A DNA stretch of 64,000 nucleotides, from positions 200 through 64,199 of the forward strand of contig NZ_VCMV01000079.1 of NCBI RefSeq assembly GCF_008757455.1. Direction: 5' to 3'. Position numbers and translations under genes: made by a program. How positions within the stretch are numbered: position 1 is the stretch's first letter; each line of letters starts with the position of its first letter. This document shows, in pieces, positions 1 through 8,477 of this stretch. Source of the stretch: Microvirga brassicacearum (GTDB lineage Bacteria > Pseudomonadota > Alphaproteobacteria > Rhizobiales > Beijerinckiaceae). Under the pieces are notes generated by a model. The model did no database searches, was not told the origin of the DNA, and saw only the letters and a program-made list of their open reading frames with translations.

Positions 1-1
1 C

Positions 2-133
2 GCCCCGCGGCACCCCTACACGAAGCGCCTGCTCTCGGCGATTCCAGCCCTCGAGACCGTCGCCGGCGGCGGCGTCCAGCTGAAATGGCGCTTCGAGAAG
101 GAAGCCGACGGCGTGGCATTGATGCACGCCTGA
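2..133 (+). CDS. Oligopeptide-type ABC transporter ATP-binding protein, C-terminal end (partial)
   Basis: Only the last 43 codons are in the window, ending at a TGA. The translation begins APRHPYTKRLL, which matches the HPYT motif at the start of the C-terminal extension of dipeptide/oligopeptide ABC ATPases (DppD/DppF/OppD type). There such proteins would couple ATP hydrolysis to peptide import at the inner membrane. The ATPase core, Walker motifs and start lie before the window. The gene is separated by about 120 bases from the aminotransferase on the same strand, so a shared operon is possible but not shown. The family call rests on one short motif. Confidence 0.6.
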   Translation, partial: APRHPYTKRLLSAIPALETVAGGGVQLKWRFEKEADGVALMHA

Positions 134-257
134 TCGCCGAGGGTGGTGCGCTCCTCCGATTGACCGATCATTTTTCCGCCTCGTGAAACAGCCGGCCGTT
201 TACAAGAAACGCCTGATCGGGCCTTGCTAGGGGACATTGCCTCGGAGGGAGCCCGCC

Positions 258-1610
258 TTGCCCGTTGATTCCCAAGCGGAGAGCCACGCCACCCGTTTGT
301 CTTCGCCCCTCTCGTTCGAGCAATCGGCACGGCAGGTGCGAGACAATTCCCAGTGGATCTCGGGTGGAGTGAACAGCAACTTTCGCCTGAATATCTCACC
401 GACACCACTCGTGTTTGAGCGAGGGGAGGGGCCGTATCTCTACGATGTCGATGGCAATCGGCTGATCGATTATTACCTCGGCATGGGTCCGATGATTCTC
501 GGACACCGACCCGAGGCTTTGTGCGATGCCGTGCGTGATCAGATCGAGCGGGGTATCCTCTTTGCCGGACAGACGCAGGTCGAAGCCGAGGCGGCCCGCC
601 TCGTGTGCGAACTGGTGCCATGCGCCGAACGGATGCGGTTCGGGACCTCCGGCTCGGAAGTGGATCAAGCGGCGCTCCGCCTTGCCCGCGCTGCAACGGA
701 GCGGCAAAAAGTCGTGAAGTTCGAGGGACATTATCACGGCTGGTTCGACAACGTCTTGTGGTCGACCGCACCCTCTCTCGATGTGGCGGGACCCGCCGAC
801 CAGCCCGTCCCCGTGGCCGGCAGCAAGGGGCAGTTGCCGCAATCCGCGGATGCGCTCGACGTCCTGCCCTGGAACAACCTCGAGATCCTCCAGCGCCGCC
901 TCGCGAAAGGCGATGTCGCTGCCGTGATCATGGAAGCGGCCATGTGCAACGCCGGTGCCGTGCATCCGGCTCCAGGCTATCTCGAAGGCGTGCGCGAGGC
1001 TTGCACCCGTTACGGCACGATTTTGATCTTCGACGAAGTCATCACGGGTTTCCGGTTGGCGCCCGGCGGCGCGCAGGAGCGCTTTGGCGTCCTGCCCGAT
1101 CTTGCGACCTTCGGCAAGGCGATTGCGAACGGCTTCCCGGTGGCGGCGATTGCGGGCAGAGCCGATCTTCTCGACATGTTTTCGAGCGGGGGTGTGGTTC
1201 ACGGGGGAACCTACAACGCGCAACCGATCTCGATGGCTGCAACGGTCGCGACGCTGCGATCGCTCAAACCGTCGCTGTATTCGTTGATCGACCAGCGTGG
1301 CACGCGCCTCATGGAGGGAATGAGGGAAGCGTTCGCTTCGGCGGGCGTTCAGGCCGTGGTTACCGGCTTCCCGCAGATCTTCCACGTCGCCTTTGGCCTC
1401 GACGCGCCAGCGCGCGACTATCGGGATCTCGCTCGCTCAAACAAGAAGGCCTATGTCGCCTTCACCACAGGCCTGCTCCACCGCGGCGTGCGTGCGCTCG
1501 AGCGAGGCGCATGGTTCATGTCGGTGACGCATGATGACGCGGTGGTCGACGAGACGATTGCGGCGGTTGCCGATGTGGCGCGCGAGCTGAAGTCGACGGG
1601 CGTTCTGTAA
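258..1610 (+). CDS. Class III PLP-dependent aminotransferase, glutamate-1-semialdehyde aminomutase-like
   Basis: A 450-residue fold-type I PLP enzyme. Visible hallmarks are YHGWFDN in the N-terminal half, FDEVITGFR with Asp259 (binds the pyridine nitrogen) and TFGKAIANG with Lys287 as the likely Schiff-base lysine, then HGGTYNAQP. This pattern is that of glutamate-1-semialdehyde 2,1-aminomutase (HemL) relatives. Alphaproteobacteria make 5-aminolevulinate by the C4 route (HemA), so a haem role is unlikely. I infer a catabolic transaminase or aminomutase acting on the island's substrate. A longer frame opens at a TTG at 237, but GGAGGGA at 244-250 sits 7 bases before the TTG at 258, so that start is preferred. 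The M81 peptidase gene follows after 37 bases on the same strand. Confidence 0.85.
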   Translation: MPVDSQAESHATRLSSPLSFEQSARQVRDNSQWISGGVNSNFRLNISPTPLVFERGEGPYLYDVDGNRLIDYYLGMGPMILGHRPEALCDAVRDQIERGILFAGQTQVEAEAARLVCELVPCAERMRFGTSGSEVDQAALRLARAATERQKVVKFEGHYHGWFDNVLWSTAPSLDVAGPADQPVPVAGSKGQLPQSADALDVLPWNNLEILQRRLAKGDVAAVIMEAAMCNAGAVHPAPGYLEGVREACTRYGTILIFDEVITGFRLAPGGAQERFGVLPDLATFGKAIANGFPVAAIAGRADLLDMFSSGGVVHGGTYNAQPISMAATVATLRSLKPSLYSLIDQRGTRLMEGMREAFASAGVQAVVTGFPQIFHVAFGLDAPARDYRDLARSNKKAYVAFTTGLLHRGVRALERGAWFMSVTHDDAVVDETIAAVADVARELKSTGVL

Positions 1611-1647
1611 AGGGCTTGCGACAACAGTCTAGGAAGGGTGCAGAGAA

Positions 1648-3138
1648 GTGCGCGTGTTCCTGTCGGGTTTGTTTCATGAGACCCATTGCTTCGTGTCCGA
1701 GATCACCGGCATCGAAAGATTTTCGCAATTGCACGGCAACGCCATTCTTGGCCGAAGGGGCGATCGATCCCAGATCGACGGTTTTCTGGAGGTTGCGGAG
1801 AATTATGGCTGGGATGTTTTGCCCGGGGTCAATTATGTAGCGACTCCATCCGGTACGATTGATCATCAGGTCTTCGAGCAGTTCTGGACGGAGCTGGAAG
1901 GTTCGTTGGCGGCGGCGTTGAATACCGGGCTCGATGCCGTCTACCTCGCACTCCACGGGGCCATGGTCACCGATTGCTGTTTCGATCCGGAAGGGGAGTT
2001 GCTCACCCGGATCCGTGCGCTCCCGGGGGCGGACGCTATCCCCATCTTCGGCGTCTTCGATCTCCACGCAACCTTCACCGGGCGCATGGCGGAATTGTCG
2101 AACGCTCTCGTTTGCTACCGCGAGAATCCACACATCGATGCCTATGACAGCGCGGTTCGCGCGGCCGAACTTCTGGCTCGAATGTTCGAGACGAAGCAAT
2201 TGCCACGCACGTTCTGGCGTCAACTGCCTCTCATGTGGCCCCCGACCGGAACGGGCACCGCCGATAGTCCGATGAAAGATCTCGAAAGCCTCGCCCGACG
2301 CATCGAGGCCGAGGATCCGGCGATCTGGGCCGTCAACGTCATCGCGGGATTTCCGTTTTCAGACGTGCCGGACGCCGGCGTCAGCTTTTCGATCGTGACG
2401 ACCGCCGGAGAGAGCACCGCCAACAAGGCCCTCGACCGCCTTCGGGAATGCGCCTGGTCACTCCGGATGGCGGGCTTGCCAAAGGAATTGCCCATCGATG
2501 ACGCGCTGGCGCGGATTTCTCGCGATGGTACCGGGCCCGCCATCCTCGTGGAACCATCCGACAATATCGGCGGTGGCGCGCCAGGAGACGGCACCGCGGT
2601 ACTGCGCGCGCTTGTGCAGCATCGGATACCTCGCTCTCTGGTGGTGATCAACGATCCGGAATCGGTGGCAGCGCTTAACGGCGTCGCGAATGGCGGCCGC
2701 GCAACACTCCGGATTGGCGGGAAGGGGAGTTCCCTCGACGAAGGCCCGCTGACGCTCGACATCGAGCTCGTGTCGCGCAGCGACGGGCGGTTTACCTTAG
2801 AGGATCGCCAGAGTCATCTGGCGGCATCGCAAGGCACCCGGATCGACATGGGCCCTTGCGCCGTCGTGCGCCATGAGAATGTGACGATCCTCCTGACAAC
2901 GCGAAAGACGCCGCCTTTCGATCTTGGTCAATTACGGAGCCAGGGCATCGAGCCGACGGAGATGCTGGTCATCGGCGTGAAGGCCGCGGTGGCTCATCGC
3001 CGCGCCTACGATCGAATTGCGGCTGCGAGTTACACCGTCGCCACGCCGGGGCCGTGCTCAAGCGACCTATCGATTCTGCCATATCGGAATCTACGGCGGC
3101 CAATCGTACCGCTGGATCCGATTGCCGACTTTCGATGA
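1648..3138 (+). CDS. M81 family metallopeptidase (MlrC-like)
   Basis: A 496-residue protein starting at GTG, with AGGAAGG about 10 bases upstream. The N-terminus reads GLFHETHCF (residues 7-15), the M81 signature region in which His/Glu ligate zinc. A second conserved region is the C-terminal block near VIGVKAAVAHRRAYD. MlrC of the microcystin degradation pathway is the namesake, but most relatives sit in ABC-transporter catabolic clusters with unknown amide or peptide substrates, as here. It follows the aminotransferase on the same strand and is convergent, with a 17-base gap, to the PfkB kinase that ends the - strand ABC operon. The substrate cannot be told from sequence. Confidence 0.85.
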   Translation: MRVFLSGLFHETHCFVSEITGIERFSQLHGNAILGRRGDRSQIDGFLEVAENYGWDVLPGVNYVATPSGTIDHQVFEQFWTELEGSLAAALNTGLDAVYLALHGAMVTDCCFDPEGELLTRIRALPGADAIPIFGVFDLHATFTGRMAELSNALVCYRENPHIDAYDSAVRAAELLARMFETKQLPRTFWRQLPLMWPPTGTGTADSPMKDLESLARRIEAEDPAIWAVNVIAGFPFSDVPDAGVSFSIVTTAGESTANKALDRLRECAWSLRMAGLPKELPIDDALARISRDGTGPAILVEPSDNIGGGAPGDGTAVLRALVQHRIPRSLVVINDPESVAALNGVANGGRATLRIGGKGSSLDEGPLTLDIELVSRSDGRFTLEDRQSHLAASQGTRIDMGPCAVVRHENVTILLTTRKTPPFDLGQLRSQGIEPTEMLVIGVKAAVAHRRAYDRIAAASYTVATPGPCSSDLSILPYRNLRRPIVPLDPIADFR

Positions 3139-3155
3139 CGCCAAAGAGGCGCCGG

Positions 3156-4091
3156 CTACCGCGGCTCACCCGCCCGCCGCGTGGCAGGCTTGGAACCGTG
3201 GGCTAAAATGCTGGCCCCCCCGGCGGCTTGCACCGAACGGCTGCCTGCCGCGATGGCTGATTCAAGGCAGGCCGCTCCCTCTGCGCCAGAGAGCCAAAGG
3301 TGGAGAAAGCCTGCATTGAAAGCGTCGCCCGCGCCAGTCGTATCGATGACGGGCACTCTCGGAGCATGACGTTCGATCCGTTCGCGTCCCTGCGCAAGGG
3401 TGCCGCCGTCGGCGCCCCGCTTCAGGACGACGTGCGGAAAATGGTCGTTAAGCCGTTGCAATCCCTCGGCGACGTCGTCCGTGCGCGCAATCGCCATCAA
3501 TTCTTCGACGTTGGGAAGAAAGACGTCGATCCCACGACAGGTGTCGAGAAAGTTCCCGTCATTGATGAGCGTGTCATCCCAGCTTGGATCGAGGGACACC
3601 GTCAGGTCGCTGCCCTTGGCTAAATCGATCAGACTAGGCAACTCGGCGAGCGTCGCGTATTCGGCGATGTGAAGATGCCGGATGCCGGGAGCACGCAAAG
3701 CGGCAGCGAGCGTCGCGGGCCGCCCGTGGCCGGCTCGGCGAGATAGAAAGGCGCGATCCTGAGGCTGCACGATCGCAATCGTCACTTGTGGGCCAGCGTC
3801 TTGGGCCCGTTCGGCGAATGTCAGATCGACGCCGCTCTCGACGATGGCCTTCTCCAGAGAACCTGATAGGGGATCGGTCCCTAAGCGGGTGACCAGCATC
3901 GCAGGCCTGCCGAAACTCGTCAGATGGGCGGCGGTGATGAAGGCGCCACCGCCTGGAACAATGGCGATATCGTCGGCAAACAGTTCACGCCCCAGGACTG
4001 GCAGGCCGCTCAGGCCCGTGAACACCAGATCGCAATAGGTTCGACCAAGGCAGAGGACGCCTCCTTCGGGCGCCGAGCTTACGTTCGACAT
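3156..4091 (-). CDS. PfkB family carbohydrate kinase
   Basis: A 311-residue ribokinase-fold kinase. The N-terminal PfkB signature is seen as the PGGGAFITAA region. The C-terminal signature is DTTGAGDAFNAGF, whose GAGD supplies the anion hole and the catalytic Asp. It should phosphorylate a sugar or nucleoside-like substrate with ATP in the cytoplasm. It is the last gene of the - strand ABC operon and overlaps the 3' end of the ATPase gene by 13 bases, implying translational coupling. Together with the sugar-type transporter this suggests the imported compound contains a sugar or polyol that is phosphorylated after uptake. The exact substrate is unknown. Confidence 0.85.
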   Translation of the reverse strand: MSNVSSAPEGGVLCLGRTYCDLVFTGLSGLPVLGRELFADDIAIVPGGGAFITAAHLTSFGRPAMLVTRLGTDPLSGSLEKAIVESGVDLTFAERAQDAGPQVTIAIVQPQDRAFLSRRAGHGRPATLAAALRAPGIRHLHIAEYATLAELPSLIDLAKGSDLTVSLDPSWDDTLINDGNFLDTCRGIDVFLPNVEELMAIARTDDVAEGLQRLNDHFPHVVLKRGADGGTLAQGRERIERHAPRVPVIDTTGAGDAFNAGFLHLWLSGAEGAACLESAIAAGSRSVQAAGGASILAHGSKPATRRAGEPR

Positions 4092-5176
4092 AGGGCCCGT
4101 TCAGATTTGGCGTCGAACAGATAGAGACTTCCCTCCGGCGCGCGGACGGTCACCCTGTCGCCCGCTCGTGGAATGATTTTTCCGGGCGCGGTCGCGATCA
4201 CTGCCGTCCCGCCGATCTCCAGATGCACCAATGTCTCCGATCCAAGCGGTTCGACCACCGATACCTCGCCTTTCAGGGCGATCCCGGTTCCAGCGCCGGC
4301 CTGATCGACGACAAGATCGTGGGGCCGGACGCCGACGAGAACGTCCGCACCAATGTCGGCTATGGGAAAGTTCGAGGGCAGGCGCACGCTGGCTTGCACC
4401 TGGTCCAACTCAGCCACTCGGTGGCCAGCCTGCTCGCGAAGCGTCGCCGGAATCAGGTTCATGGTCGGGCTGCCGATAAATCGGGCCGTAAACACGTCCG
4501 TCGGATTATCGTAAAGCTCCATCGGCGTCCCAACCTGCAGGATATGGCCATCACGCATCACCACGATGCGATCGGCCATGGTCATCGCTTCGACCTGGTC
4601 GTGCGTGACGAACACGATCGTGGTCCCGAGACGCTGATGCAGCTTCTTGATTTCGATGCGCATCTGCGCTCGTAATTGGGCGTCCAGGTTCGACAAAGGC
4701 TCGTCGAACAGGAAGGCGACGGGATTGCGGACCATGGCGCGCCCGATGGCGACGCGCTGGCGTTGGCCGCCCGACAATTGCGACGGCCTGCGATCGAGCA
4801 GGCTTTCGAGCCCGAGAAGCCGCGCTGTGTCGGCGATCCGCTTCGTCTTTTCTCCGTGCGTCAGCTTGCTGGTGTAGAGACCAAAGCCAATATTCTGCGC
4901 AACGGACATGTGCGGATAGATGGCGTAGTTCTGAAACACCATCGCGATGTTTCGATCCTTTGGTTCGAATTCATTGACCACATGGCCGTCAATGCTCACG
5001 GTCCCTTCCGAAATGTCCTCAAGGCCGGCAATCATGCGCAGGGTCGTTGATTTCCCGCACCCCGAGGGCCCGACCAATACGACAAACTCACCGTCGTTGA
5101 CACGAAGATCAATGCCATGGACGACGGCCATCTTGCCGTATCGTTTGACAAGGCGATCGAGTGCGATCGTGGCCAT
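4079..5176 (-). CDS. Sugar-type ABC transporter ATP-binding protein (UgpC/MsmK/MalK class)
   Basis: 365 residues with all ATPase motifs: Walker A GPSGCGKST, signature LSGGQRQR, Walker B FLFDEPLSNLD and the switch His in VTHDQVEAM. A C-terminal extension of about 130 residues has the TOBE/OB-like regulatory fold typical of MalK/UgpC proteins. It would energise import through the two permeases encoded upstream. Its ATG overlaps the stop of the lyase gene (both use position 5176), and its own 3' end overlaps the kinase gene, so six genes from 9731 down to 3156 form one transcript. Confidence 0.93.
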   Translation of the reverse strand: MATIALDRLVKRYGKMAVVHGIDLRVNDGEFVVLVGPSGCGKSTTLRMIAGLEDISEGTVSIDGHVVNEFEPKDRNIAMVFQNYAIYPHMSVAQNIGFGLYTSKLTHGEKTKRIADTARLLGLESLLDRRPSQLSGGQRQRVAIGRAMVRNPVAFLFDEPLSNLDAQLRAQMRIEIKKLHQRLGTTIVFVTHDQVEAMTMADRIVVMRDGHILQVGTPMELYDNPTDVFTARFIGSPTMNLIPATLREQAGHRVAELDQVQASVRLPSNFPIADIGADVLVGVRPHDLVVDQAGAGTGIALKGEVSVVEPLGSETLVHLEIGGTAVIATAPGKIIPRAGDRVTVRAPEGSLYLFDAKSERALCRT

Positions 5177-6690
5177 CAGGCTCCTCCTAGAAGCGATTGG
5201 AATCGCGTATCGAGTTCGATCTGCGCCTGATCTTCCCGCAGGCGAATATGCTCCGCGGCGAGTTTCATTCCGGCAAGCTTTTCGCGATAGCCGTCCAACG
5301 CCGCACGGAGCGGCGCGGTTGCCGGGCCGCCGAAGCGCTGACGGACCGCGACGAAATATTCGGGCGATACGATCTCGGCAAAGCTCAGTTCATCGATTGT
5401 CGTCTCGCGCTGCGTTGCGGTCGAGAATGCCAGTCGGAAAGCCTCATAACCATCCTTGGCGAGGTCGCCTTCGCGTTGAACGACCGAGCGCGCTACAGCG
5501 GCCGCAATCTCATGGGCTTCGCGGAACGACAGGCTCTCGCGACGCACCAGGCTATCCGCCAGCTCGGTCACGGTGATGCAACTGCGGCGGATGTTCTCGC
5601 GCACACGCGATGCGTCGATGCTGATCGCGCCGGCCACGGCCGCGAGAAGATCGAGGACGCGCCCACCAGAGGCAAAAGCTTCGTAACCCGCGCCTTGCGT
5701 CTCGCCCTCGCTGTCGTTCATGTCCGTGAACGGCGTATTGTGCATCACGTCGAGCATCCCGCGCGCCCGGCTGAACGTCTGGGAAGCGAGATGGCGAAGG
5801 TGCTCGATGGGAACCGGGTTTCGCTTTTGCGGCATGATGGAAGAGATCTGCACGAAGGCATTCGGAACATAGATTTGTCCGACCTCAAAGCTGCTCCAGA
5901 ACTGCAGATCTTGAATCGGGCGGCCGAGGTGAAGGAACATCAGCGCCACGGCCGAGTAGGTCGACGTCACATAATCGACCGCTGCGATGCAGCCATAGGA
6001 GTTCTCCAGCGGCGCCGAAAATCCGAGCAGCTTTGCCATCCGCTCTCGATCGATCGGAAAGCCGGACGTGGTTATCGCAGCAGCTCCCATGGGTGACTGA
6101 TCGACGATTTCGCGCGCAGCGGCGAGGCGATCGATATCGCGGAGCAGCACCTCAATGATCGCGCCGAGATAATGCCCAAACGTCGTCGGCTGCGCGGGCT
6201 GACCATGGGTGTAGGCGACGATCAGCGTCGTTTCTTCGCGGGTCGCGACGGCGATCAGTGTGTCGGCGAGATGGCGCGCCTTCTCGAGCAACCGGTCGAC
6301 ATGATGCTTCAGCGCGAGCTTGAACAGCGTATGGTCGATATCGTTGCGAGACCGAGCCGTGTGGAGGCGTCCTGCGAGATCGGGCCCAAGCCTGTCCTTA
6401 AGTTCTTTCTCGATGAGGAAAAAGAAGTCCTCGACTTCCCCCGTATAAGTCAGAGACGAGACATCGAGCTCGGAGTCGATAGCCACGAGAGCCCGCGCGA
6501 GGTCCTGTGCTTGCCTCGCGTCGAGAATCCCCGTTTCCTGCAGCATGACGAGATGTGCGCGGTCGATGCGCCGGAATCCATCCATATGATGGGCTTTCGC
6601 ACCCTCGAAAAGGGGGCGAAGAACCGTCTCCTTATAGATCGGATCGGGAAAGACGCTTGTGTCTGTGTGCTGGAATTGGTCGCCTGCCAT
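5176..6690 (-). CDS. Argininosuccinate lyase-like enzyme of the fumarase/aspartase superfamily
   Basis: 504 residues. Superfamily motifs are visible: TARSRND (111-117), THGQPAQPTT (161-170) and the mobile catalytic loop SSIMPQKRNP (283-292), with Ser284 the likely general base. The frame stays open upstream to 6975 but that stretch is antisense to the permease gene. The ATG at 6690, 2 bases after the permease stop, is the sensible start. Differences from biosynthetic ArgH: TARSRND instead of TGRSRND, ISSIMPQKRNPV instead of GSSAMPQKKNP, and about 40 extra residues. Its place inside a catabolic ABC operon argues for a C-N lyase that releases fumarate from an N-(dicarboxyethyl) amine, as in EDDS lyase, rather than for arginine synthesis. 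That last step is inference. Confidence 0.85.
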   Translation of the reverse strand: MAGDQFQHTDTSVFPDPIYKETVLRPLFEGAKAHHMDGFRRIDRAHLVMLQETGILDARQAQDLARALVAIDSELDVSSLTYTGEVEDFFFLIEKELKDRLGPDLAGRLHTARSRNDIDHTLFKLALKHHVDRLLEKARHLADTLIAVATREETTLIVAYTHGQPAQPTTFGHYLGAIIEVLLRDIDRLAAAREIVDQSPMGAAAITTSGFPIDRERMAKLLGFSAPLENSYGCIAAVDYVTSTYSAVALMFLHLGRPIQDLQFWSSFEVGQIYVPNAFVQISSIMPQKRNPVPIEHLRHLASQTFSRARGMLDVMHNTPFTDMNDSEGETQGAGYEAFASGGRVLDLLAAVAGAISIDASRVRENIRRSCITVTELADSLVRRESLSFREAHEIAAAVARSVVQREGDLAKDGYEAFRLAFSTATQRETTIDELSFAEIVSPEYFVAVRQRFGGPATAPLRAALDGYREKLAGMKLAAEHIRLREDQAQIELDTRFQSLLGGA

Positions 6691-6692
6691 GG

Positions 6693-7550
6693 TCAGCCTT
6701 TCAATCCAGCCAGCATCACGCCGCGCACGATATAGCGCTGGAGAAGCAGGAAGACGAGCAGCGTGGGGATGGTGGCGAGGCTGGCACCCGTCATGATCAT
6801 CTCCCATTGGATCGCCTGTTCGACCGCGAAACTCGAGAGGCCGATGGGCAGCGTGTAGAGTTCCCGACTGTTGGTCACGATCAATGGCCAGAAAAAGGCT
6901 GTCCAATTGCCGAGGAATGTGAAGATCGCGAGCGCCGACAGGGCTGGCGTGACGAGGGGCATTGCGACACGCCACCAGATCGTAAATTCATTGAGGCCGT
7001 CGATGCGCGCCGCTTCCAGGAATTCGTCGGGCACCGTTTCGAAGAACTGCTTCATGAGAAAGGTGCCGAACGCCGTCATCATGCCGGGGAACATGATGCC
7101 CCAGTAGGAATCGATCCAGCCGAAGGTGCTCGCCATGAGATACCACGGAATCACCAGCATCTCGGTCGGAATCATCAAGGTCGAGAGAATCGCGATGAAA
7201 ACCACGTAGCGGCCGCGGAATCGAAACTTCGCAAGCGTGTAGCCAACGAGCGAATCGAAGAAGACATTCGATACCGTGACGGCGACTGCCACCACCAGCG
7301 AATTGAGGAACCACCTCAGGAAACGCCCGTCCGACAGGACGGTCCAATAATTGTCCAGCGAGGGAGACGCGGGGATGAGCTTCAGATCGTAGACTTGCGA
7401 AGCATCCTTCAGCGATGTCGACAACATGAAGAGGATCGGCGTGACCATCACAAGTCCGCCCAGGAAAAGCAAAGTCCAGGAGACAATTCGGCTGGGACGA
7501 AAGGCGGTGTGCGACGATCTGGCGCCAGACAGCGTGATCTGAGGTGTCAT
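6693..7550 (-). CDS. Carbohydrate ABC transporter permease (MalG/UgpE type)
   Basis: 285 residues with about six predicted membrane helices. The coupling-helix EAA motif appears as EAARIDGLNEFTIWW followed by the MPLV stretch, the site that docks on the ATPase. It is the second permease of the importer, with one base shared with the upstream permease gene (7550). The C-terminus ends MLAGLKG, a common MalG-family end. It acts in the inner membrane as a heterodimer with the protein encoded at 7550-8467. Confidence 0.92.
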   Translation of the reverse strand: MTPQITLSGARSSHTAFRPSRIVSWTLLFLGGLVMVTPILFMLSTSLKDASQVYDLKLIPASPSLDNYWTVLSDGRFLRWFLNSLVVAVAVTVSNVFFDSLVGYTLAKFRFRGRYVVFIAILSTLMIPTEMLVIPWYLMASTFGWIDSYWGIMFPGMMTAFGTFLMKQFFETVPDEFLEAARIDGLNEFTIWWRVAMPLVTPALSALAIFTFLGNWTAFFWPLIVTNSRELYTLPIGLSSFAVEQAIQWEMIMTGASLATIPTLLVFLLLQRYIVRGVMLAGLKG

Positions 7551-8467
7551 CAGCGATCCTTCAAGACGCGCAGCTGGATCAGCGACACAACGAGCAAGAT
7601 CGCAAACAGCACAACCGTCTGCGCTGCCGCATAGCCCATGTCGAAGGATTTGAAGGCCGTCTGGTAGATCATCATGACAAGCGGCTTTGTTGTATTGAGA
7701 GGACCGCCTGGATCATTGAAGTTGATATTATAAACCTGATCGAAGATCCGCAAAAAGCTGATCGACGAGAACACGACCAGGAAGACGATCGTCGGCTTCA
7801 GGAGAGGAAGCGTGATACGGCGAAGGATAGTGAACTCGGATACGCCGTCGATGCGGGCAGCCTCATAATAGGATGTCGGAATAGCGCGGAGCCCGGCAAT
7901 GAAAATGATGATCTGGAATCCGAGGCCGGCCCAGACAGCCGGCGCCAGGACCGCTGGAAGCGCTTGAACCGTCGAGCGGAGGAAGGGTTGCTGGGGAAGC
8001 CCGACCCAGGTCAGGAAGCCGTTGATGACGCCAATGGGAACGGGTTGATAGAACCACCGCCAGACCCATGCCATCGCGGCCGCCGTCGTGAGAAACGGGA
8101 GAAAATAAATCGCCCGGATGAGGCCGTGCATGAATTGGACACGATCGAGATAATAGGCAATGGCGAAAGAGAGCAGCAGGCTGATCGGTGTTCCGATGAT
8201 CAGATACAGGAAGGTGTTGCGAAAGACCTGCCAGAACAGCGGATCCTGCACCAGGCGTGTGTAGTTCTCGAGGCCGACAAAAGATGCCGGCCTCATCAGG
8301 CTCCAATTGGTGAAGGACAACGCGATGGCCTGCAGCGTGGGCCAGAACCGGATCACGCTGTAGAACAGGATCGGGATCGCCAGAAAGGTCCATGCCCACA
8401 GGACTCGCTTGTGGCTCAGGCTCAGGCCATCCCACAAGCGAGTTGATTTTGCACGCGCGGCGATCAC
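7550..8467 (-). CDS. Sugar ABC transporter permease (MalF/UgpA type)
   Basis: 305 residues with six predicted membrane helices and an EAA loop reading EAARIDGVSEFTILRR. The N-terminal WTFLAIPILFY segment is the first helix. Paired with the MalG-type permease it should form the inner-membrane channel. The start lies 10 bases downstream of the binding-protein stop, consistent with operon expression. Confidence 0.92.
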   Translation of the reverse strand: MIAARAKSTRLWDGLSLSHKRVLWAWTFLAIPILFYSVIRFWPTLQAIALSFTNWSLMRPASFVGLENYTRLVQDPLFWQVFRNTFLYLIIGTPISLLLSFAIAYYLDRVQFMHGLIRAIYFLPFLTTAAAMAWVWRWFYQPVPIGVINGFLTWVGLPQQPFLRSTVQALPAVLAPAVWAGLGFQIIIFIAGLRAIPTSYYEAARIDGVSEFTILRRITLPLLKPTIVFLVVFSSISFLRIFDQVYNINFNDPGGPLNTTKPLVMMIYQTAFKSFDMGYAAAQTVVLFAILLVVSLIQLRVLKDR

Positions 8468-8477
8468 GTTGCGTCCT

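Noticed and set aside
396..1385. 329-codon open frame on the - strand inside the aminotransferase gene
   Set aside because: It is the antisense of a well-supported gene, Arg/His-rich, with no recognisable domain or ribosome site.
6691..6975. Upstream extension of the lyase reading frame
   Set aside because: The extra 95 codons overlap the conserved end of the permease gene and do not resemble lyases.
6555..7634. 359-codon + strand frame over the permease and lyase genes
   Set aside because: Its composition (many Glu, Arg, His) is that of a reversed membrane-protein gene; it matches no family.
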